A program made the translations under genes and the position numbers. 64,000 nt of DNA from Siphonodentalium dalli (lineage: Eukaryota > Mollusca > Scaphopoda > Gadilida > Siphonodentaliidae). Under the pieces are notes generated by a model. The model had not been told where the DNA came from. It made no database searches and was given only the letters and a program-made list of their open reading frames with translations. Of the stretch, positions 57,681-64,000 are shown piece after piece; positions within the stretch are counted from its first letter, which is position 1, and each line of letters opens with the position of its first letter. The stretch spans positions 91,006,707 to 91,070,706 of the forward strand of contig CP136067.1 in NCBI GenBank assembly GCA_032622095.1, given 5' to 3'.

Positions 57681-57960
57681 CCTCTCCCAAGTCCGACATC
57701 CGCACCTCATCCGGCCAGGCCAAGTTTCCACCGAGGCTAAATATTCCAGAGGATCGGTTGTACGTAAACGAACTATGGCCCCTAGTTTTGCTGTGTATTG
57801 CACAATGAATCCTCGAAGTAACAGCCAAGTGAATGCAGCTTGTCGCTGATACCAAGTCAATTGTGGATACATGGAAGTTAGTTTCGCTTACACGTTGATG
57901 ACTTGAACAGATATATTTCAGTGACAGCAGAAACACCGCAATTTCACTCAGCCCGAACAT
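57681..57960 (-). CDS. Exon 1: signal-like leader and PAN/apple-like segment
   Basis: This exon encodes residues 1-93 plus the first base of codon 94. Residues 1-20 form a moderately hydrophobic leader consistent with secretion. Residues 36-79 resemble the PAN/apple-like modules that precede lectin domains in molluscan secreted proteins: a Ser-rich start, Cys42, a Cys53-Ala-Ile segment, a Phe-Thr-Tyr-Asn-Arg core at 65-69 and a Ser-Leu-Gly end. Cysteines usually expected after the Cys-Ala-Ile segment, before the Phe-Thr-Tyr core and near residue 74 are replaced by Ser, His and Phe. The exon ends at a strong GTGAGT donor; the open frame beyond it is intron read-through. The ATG is the first in frame and lies 13 bases after a plausible acceptor. 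The module call rests on pattern recognition alone and may be wrong in detail. Confidence 0.6.
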
Positions 57961-57973
57961 GTCGAAGTAGAAC

Positions 57974-58700
57974 CTAATGAAACAAGAAGATCTGGAGCCT
58001 AGCAGTAAGATAGTTTAACACGATTTAAAAGAAGCGTTTTTCTGACGGTATGTCTTATTACGATCACGCCACTCTTTAGACTACACTAGGCAGCGATTGA
58101 TGTTTCACTTTGTTGTTGTTACCGACATGAGTACTTGTCAATATACGAATAAAGACATTCTACTGAATGGTTTGGAAAGTGGAACGAAACGACAAGCCGC
58201 TGAATAGAATTTGAAATGGAGTGGAATGGGTGATATATCGATAAATATATGACGAAGCTGGGCTCCCGTGGGTGTCGAACGAAAGATTGGCATTCGCCCC
58301 AACCGAATATATTAACCTCGCCACTCATAGGACACACGGTGTGTTATTATTCCGCCAACAACTGACCTACCTTAGGCTTGTTGAAACCAAGGCGGTGTGA
58401 CAACCGTAAAATTGCGTTTTCATTCTGAACAAGGAATGCAAATTAACTCGCTTGGTATTAAACGAAAACTTATCATCTATTTCACAATACACATTTATTA
58501 ATTCAAGCGTAGTGGTTGGTTTGCGCATATGTGTTGCGATCAACGTAGCCATATAAAGGAAACACGAAAGAACATTCAACCGCATTTAAACATTCCATTA
58601 ATATATACATCACTTATGTGGCAAATTGTGCCATTTGTCATACAATAGGTTGTCCGCCGTAGTCAGATTTTTAAATTAAATTGAAATTAAAATACAAGGT
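57974..58700. other. 5' flank or leader intron of the lectin gene
   Basis: A pyrimidine-rich TCTTCTTGTTTCATTAG (minus strand) ends at 57974. No clear TATA box or promoter is identified. The 58119-58585 minus frames carry no known domain. Confidence 0.4.
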
Positions 58701-58717
58701 CAAGGCAAATAGTGTTA

Positions 58718-58792
58718 GGCCAATGTATTATCTTGTATAATTATGCGAGGCTCCTTGTGTGAGACACGCATATATAATAATGTACGTTGTCA
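58718..58792. repeat. Degraded GCCAATGCATT hairpin
   Basis: GGCCAATGTATTATCTTG...CATATATAATAATGTACG is a decayed relative of 7016-7084, followed by the same CACAGGG end. Confidence 0.55.
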
Positions 58793-58929
58793 CAGGGGTT
58801 TCCCAACATTCCAGGAAGCTCCAGTCATTGTAGGGACAACAAATATGCATAAGATTTTGCGGCATATTTCTGCATTCTTTGTCAATACCAAAGCTTAAAC
58901 AGTATCCCTAACTTTTATTATGTCGCCAT

Positions 58930-59470
58930 GGTTCCTTGACACACTTTTGTCCTGCACATTTATCTTCCTCGTAAAGTGTTACCCATATTAGTCCATAGTG
59001 AAACCCTCTTGATTGGCCGGTATTGCAACGGCCAAATCGAAAAAGAGCTATAGTTTTCGAGATACCCCTACCAACAGGAACAAGTTGATGCCAATTGTTT
59101 TGAAGAACACATATACATATTGTTCACGAAAATGATAGTGATAAATGACGGAATTGGTTGTGTGTATTGTCAAATCGACGATGAAGGATACCAACTAATT
59201 ATTTTTTCCATAAATTAACATTGTTGGTAAAGCGAGCTTTGTGACTAAATCCTAACTGATTTCCCAACACTGCATTTTTTTTACATAAATGTTTCTTACA
59301 ATTTTTAGGACATAAAATAAAAAAAAACGTCCATTACCCTGCAGGGAGACCCACACATATATAGAAGCACATAGAAGAGTGTCGTCTGCTTATGTTTGTC
59401 TGGGGCTCTGTATGGGTGAAATTATAAAATTGTTAAAGAATACAAGAAAAAAGTATTAAAATTGTAAAAA
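58930..59470. other. No gene; small fragment of the 13925-16760 family
   Basis: TTATCTTCCTCGTAAAGTGT at 58960-58979 resembles 16632-16650. Otherwise featureless. Confidence 0.4.
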
Positions 59471-59479
59471 ATTGTCAGG

Positions 59480-59547
59480 GCAATGCATTCTCTTATATAT
59501 GCGAGGCGACCTATGGTCGACTCGCATATATAAGAGAACGCATTGGC
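59480..59547. repeat. GCCAATGCATTCTC hairpin, near-intact copy
   Basis: Almost identical to 7016-7084, with one arm base changed (GAACGCATT) and followed by CACAGGGTA. Confidence 0.8.
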
Positions 59548-59549
59548 AC

Positions 59550-62450
59550 AGGGTAAAAAATCCCGACTAATGGTATTTAATTTACTACATCATATCATAT
59601 CTCTACTTGACACGAACAAGTGTTGGTTTATTTGGATTTTCCTGCCATTTGGAGCCGAATCATTTATTTTTTGCCGACATTTATTTGTTCGGACATTATC
59701 AATAAATGGATATTGCAATAAAATATAAACGAAATAGTTAATCCATATGGTGTAGCACTTATCTGGCAAGCATATGTAAGACGCTTGCAAAAAATGAGAT
59801 ACCGGATTTCAGCTACCCCTCCCGAAACACGTTTTTTGTTAAACAAATACATATTTTTTATAACAAATTTACCAAATTTCCCAATTGCGACCCAACATAA
59901 CTCATTTGCTGGAAAGAGTCTACGCATAAACATCGTGTATGTTATGATACTATATTATCCTAGATTTGGCCACATCCTCATTGAATATTGAGGGCAATCC
60001 TTTCAGTTCGTGATGTGTTCAACTTTAACACTTCACTTGGGTATGGACTCCACAAAAGATAGCAAATTCGTCTCTCTTATTTATCAGCTGATTTGTGTAG
60101 GCGACAAGGCTTTCGCGATACAAGCCACCCATATAAATAATGTATTCACTGATCGAACTACCTCCCATTCACGATCTCGGTAACGATAGAGAACGTATAG
60201 ATTCAGTTTGTATTGTATTCAAGATTTAAATTCGGGTAGAATGTTTGTTAAAAATTAAAAAAAAAATTCTATTCGCCATGCGTCCGTGTTTTGTAAAGTT
60301 TCACACTATCTCGGAACAAACCGATCCATAAACATTGTGTATTTCCTTACATAGCTATCCACACATTCGGTTAACATCGATGTTGTCCTTTCAGTTTGTG
60401 TGGTGTGTTCAATACATCTGACGGTGTAAGGGGGGCTCAACCCACAGAACGTGTTTGAGCTAACGATTGCGACCATGGTTAAACTATCGTATATGAAATA
60501 TAAAACACAATATTTATTTTGTATATATCTTGGTCGATTTAGAAGAGAAGGACACTAACATTCAATAAGGCAGCAACAATGGATTCGTTCTGTATATGTC
60601 AGTCTATATTATGTGTCGTAACAAATACTTCAGTTCTACAAAGTCGCTATGTAATAGATAATGAATGGCTTTGAGTTGACTATGTCAAAATAGTGGTCAT
60701 CGGGGAGGATTATTCCTGCTCGAGGACCACTAAAGTCTAATTTGGCATAGTCAACGACAAAACATTCATTATTTATTATATTATATCGAACATTGGTGCC
60801 AATTCACACACAATATCTGTAGCTGATTTTGTCACATTTTTATTTATCGTGAATTTTGGAAATAGGTCTCAGATTTTACAATTTACGACAATCGATGTCA
60901 GAGGGTGTATAACTATGTTATTAGTTCTAAATAACCTCCTCTGGCATTACCAAATTAGGACTGGCCACTTGCCAACCAAACGGACACACTATTAAATACA
61001 TTGGGCAGCTATGACCGGATATTTGTAAGATAATTACAATTCACTAATAAATCGAATGATATATACCGATATTGCAACAAGTATCGTACACGTTATAGTT
61101 TAAGATTGGCCGTATCTCCAGGCGGCAAACCGATTTCGCGAAATGAGTTTGTTACAATAAATAGAAAAAAGAATAGTAGGCATGTAGGAATCCTACTGTG
61201 GTACTATCGTAAAATAGTATAGCAGTGTGCAGCCAATCAGAATGCGAGAAAGTCACATTAGATATAATATATATTAATATATAATTACATGCGTGTTATA
61301 AATACGATATTTTGTTGTTGTAACTGCGGGTCTTGAAACCTGATGACATTAGTAGTCAGTGTTCCGGTGTCTACGGTTCCGGTTATCATCACATGAATCA
61401 TAATTGGTCCCATTAGAATAATTAATAAAAGTGTGCTGTCGTTATCTTAATATGCATTTTTCGACACAGACGTGTTCGGGGAGCGGTAGCTAAACTCCAA
61501 TATCTCGCAAACCGTTCAAAATCTGTCAAGTACTTCACACATGTGACCTTCAGATAACTAGTGAATTATATGCATTACATAGTTTGTCACGTTTCTAATA
61601 ACAAATAGTTTGGTACTACAAAATCGACGTCAATGCACACAGAACTACCTGTTATCAATAAAATATGTTGTTGTAACTGTGGTATGAATGGTGGCTGATA
61701 CATATGTAATCAACTAAACGGTATCTCTGGCCAACCATTCAGTGCACAATTCATATCGGGTCCCATTAAGATCAATCATAACATGTAAAATCGTTCTCAA
61801 AAATATGTAATGTTTGGACCAAAAACGTGTTTCTGGGAGGGGAAGCTAAAATCCAAACCGTTCAAAATTTATGTTAACTTCTTTCTACATATGCTTAAAC
61901 GATAACTACTACACCATATATCATATATATTAAATATTTCGACATTATCGCAATACCCGTTCGAAAAAAATAATATAAATGTTTCGGTTCCAAATGGCAG
62001 TACAATCTAAATTAACCAACTCTTTTTCATATCCACATGGCCTATCCACAGGGCTCGCCTTACCAAAATCGTTATTACTTACTGGAAAATGTCACTGGTG
62101 GGTATCGTTCATCGTCGATTTGACAATAGCCACCACCGATTCCGTTATTTTTCACTGTAATTTTCGTAAATAATATATATATTTCTCATTCAGAACAGTT
62201 TGGTTTCAACTTGTTCAGCCGACCACTGTTGACGTTTGGCCCCTGATATACCGGGCCATGTAATGCATATAGCAGACATATATAGGCACACATATATCTG
62301 GAAAATACAGAAACAAATAGAATACTAAAACACCGATAACATTATGGCGTATGTCATCGGTCTTTAGAACGTTCTGTCAACTTTGAACCGCACCTTTAGA
62401 CTAACGGGGTACCGATATCTAATTTTGGTAATAATTTGCGACAATACGTT
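59550..62450. other. No gene; ~390 bp old duplication and one hairpin
   Basis: ATAAACATCGTGTATGTTAT...CCTTTCAGTTCGTGATGTGT (59927-60020) recurs in diverged form at 60330-60410. A MITE-like imperfect hairpin lies at 60657-60775 (GTTGACTATG arms). Short frames elsewhere show no domains. Confidence 0.5.
60657..60775. repeat. Imperfect hairpin with AATGAATG...GTTGACTATG arms
   Basis: AATGAATGG...GTTGACTATG with AGTGGTC on the left pairs with GACCACT...CATAGTCAAC...CATTCATT on the right. Confidence 0.65.
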
Positions 62451-62459
62451 TTTTTTTTC

Positions 62460-63025
62460 AATTCGGATGTCCTCCCCAGACCATGAGAACGTCATTCACG
62501 GAACCTTAAACCAAAACATCAGATTCCTCTTTTCGTTGTAAGTGTGTTATTAAGTTTGGAAGAAATCGTCTTCAAATTAGTTCATCAATATATCTGCCCT
62601 CCCTCACCAATATCTGACCACTATGGCACCACATTATGAACCACCAGCATTATATTAACAATAGAATATATATGTTGACAAATAAGCGTGGTGATACCGG
62701 CGACATAATTTTCTTTCTGTGCCACTCTCTTCCACATCCCTGTGTCGAATATGGTTACTTTCATGCACACTACTAAATAATTGATACAGTTGAAAACGAC
62801 GACCAAATTTATCGATTTTAGTGACCCAATCCCTGACACGAATGTCGTTTTAATTTGGTATCTTTAAAACACAAGATTATATCGTCATATATCGCGGACG
62901 AGACCATATATTAATTTGATGGAAATCGACAACAAACAATATTTGTATTAATTGTGGTGCCCCTCCCAACCCCATCACATTTTACAAAATCAGTGATGGG
63001 GTTTGGTTGGGAGGGGCACCACTAT
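62460..63025. repeat. Fragment of the 13925-16760 family ending in a hairpin
   Basis: Blocks like TTTGATGGAAATCGACAAC and CTTTAAAACACAAGATTATAT match the family. At 62955-63022, TGGTGCCCCTCCCAACCCCA pairs with TTGGTTGGGAGGGGCACCA. Confidence 0.65.
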
Positions 63026-63029
63026 TTAT

Positions 63030-64000
63030 ACAATATTGTCTATGCAATGTATCAGTGCACGAGCTAAATTTTGAGCATAGCCACTCTCCTCAACTAGATA
63101 CAGAATGTGAGTATACGTGAACACCATTGAAGTAATGAGTTTTTATGAGTTAAGTACGAACAGAGCAATGTGTTCTATACGATAAATCAGTTCCAAAAAA
63201 TGAATGCCATATTTTAAAGAGTTGAACATATTTGTTTGTTTACAAGACTGCTATGTCTAACTTCACAAAAGTATTAAACCGATCGATCTGTGTCTATTAA
63301 CAATCACTTTGCTACCGGCGCCCCTAGCATTTCTAGCATGGGGACAATTATGGTGAATCTCACCAAATACAATACATATATGTCAGTAGCTCTCAGTTAT
63401 GGCGTTTTTTTTTGGTAACATTAACAATACTATACTCAGTTCCCTGTTGATCTTGTAATACATCTCCCGGCCCACACGCAACCCATACTAGACTATCCAT
63501 TTAATCATAATGAGCGAATGTAAATTACAAAAGTATCTTACATACATGATGAGAATAATCCATATTATTTCGTGTGTGCATGCCCGATCTACTCTAAGGA
63601 GATGGTCCGGATCATAAATAAACTGTTAGATTTGTCCCCATCCACCCACATAAACACACATGTATGCAACACCATATAGCAGCATTAAACATACATTTTA
63701 AAGACACGTACAACTATACAAAATTAATTTCAAGGTTCAGATATACAATTGCGATATAAACAGAATATGTATGATTAAGTTACGTGGCTCCCAGTTTCAA
63801 TATGTATCATTCCAATACCCGACATCACGTTTGGATCGGCTTGCTACGAGGAAATCAAAGCACTGACAAAAATCAATCTCATCAGTTCTTACAGGTTTTC
63901 CTGGTTGTTTTGTTCTATATGTTGATATTCAAACACAATATCGCGAACATATACTTTGCACTTGTGGAACAGTTCGACTGTGAATACAAGTATCGTATAC
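63030..64000. other. No gene seen
   Basis: AT-rich sequence to the window end; nothing recognised. Confidence 0.4.

Larger units (their letters stand above)
8971..57973 (-). other. Predicted 3-exon gene: secreted PAN-like/C-type lectin-domain protein
   Basis: This is the span of a gene model assembled from three minus-strand exons: 57681-57960, 35226-35423 and 8971-9173. Exon 1 ends one base into a codon before a GTGAGT donor. Exon 2 has an ACAG acceptor, starts with two bases and ends with one base before a GTGGGT donor. Exon 3 has an ATTTCAG acceptor and starts with two bases. Both introns are therefore phase 1, and the order matches the domain order leader, PAN-like, CTLD first half, CTLD second half. 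The predicted product is 226 residues, normal for small secreted lectin-like proteins of molluscs. Introns would be about 22 and 26 kb and hold nearly all mobile elements in the window. A pyrimidine-rich tract and AG end at 57974, 13 bases before the ATG, so a non-coding 5' exon may lie further upstream. The alternative is that the exons belong to separate members of a tandem family, or to a decaying gene. Confidence 0.58.

Overview
This 64 kb window is AT-rich animal nuclear DNA, most likely from a mollusc (possibly a gastropod such as a limpet; the lineage is an inference). The grounds are a secreted PAN-like plus C-type-lectin gene split by phase-1 introns, a tRNA-derived SINE with a molluscan-type tail, 5S-rRNA-derived repeats, a Jockey/CR1-type retrotransposon, and very dense MITEs and satellites. 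Almost every long open frame is a shadow of repetitive DNA.

Host gene. One host gene can be pieced together on the minus strand. Exon 1 (57681-57960) carries a signal-like leader and a PAN/apple-like segment. Exon 2 (35226-35423) is the first half of a C-type lectin domain (CTLD). Exon 3 (8971-9173) is the second half with the stop. All junctions have consensus splice sites and matching phase 1, predicting a 226-residue protein over about 49 kb. Several expected cysteines are missing, and the end of exon 3 is followed by two decayed ~90 bp copies of itself. Everything between the exons is intronic mobile and repetitive DNA.

Layout. 1-124: an end of the same element family as at 50.4-55.8 kb. 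1.0-1.7 kb: a ~177 bp tandem repeat. 4.2-4.6 kb: a retroelement ORF1 fragment. 6.8-8.5 kb: TTAA-flanked MITEs with hairpins. 9.3-10.5 kb: dispersed repeats. 12.0-12.4 kb: a strong nested palindrome. 12.6-12.9 kb: paired 5S-like repeats. 13.26-17.09 kb: a hAT remnant stuffed with another repeat family. 17.8-20.9 kb: two copies of an ACCGCGGTG-rich MITE around a ~165 bp satellite. 23.0-24.2 kb: a MITE and a SINE. 25.3-29.0 kb: a head-to-head foldback array of ~163 bp G/C-run units. 33.4 kb: a 24 bp minisatellite. 36.3-39.5 kb: an element with 306 bp TIRs and another element nested inside. 40.9-41.5 kb: a non-autonomous hAT with a perfect 8 bp TSD. 41.6-49.6 kb: remnants of a Myb/SANT-encoding DNA transposon with a 5'-truncated non-LTR retrotransposon inserted. 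50368-55848: a 5.5 kb composite element. 58-64 kb: upstream of the host gene, with scattered hairpins.

The most unusual object is the 50368-55848 element. It has ~1.37 kb terminal inverted repeats that each contain a complete gene for the same zinc-finger protein, an 8 bp target duplication, a virus-type packaging-ATPase-like gene broken by one in-frame stop, CAA/CAG tracts at its rearrangement junctions, and an internal extra copy of its own terminus. It has no recognisable integrase, polymerase or capsid gene, so it looks like a defective or non-autonomous relative of virus-like elements such as Polintons, but with a target duplication length unlike theirs.
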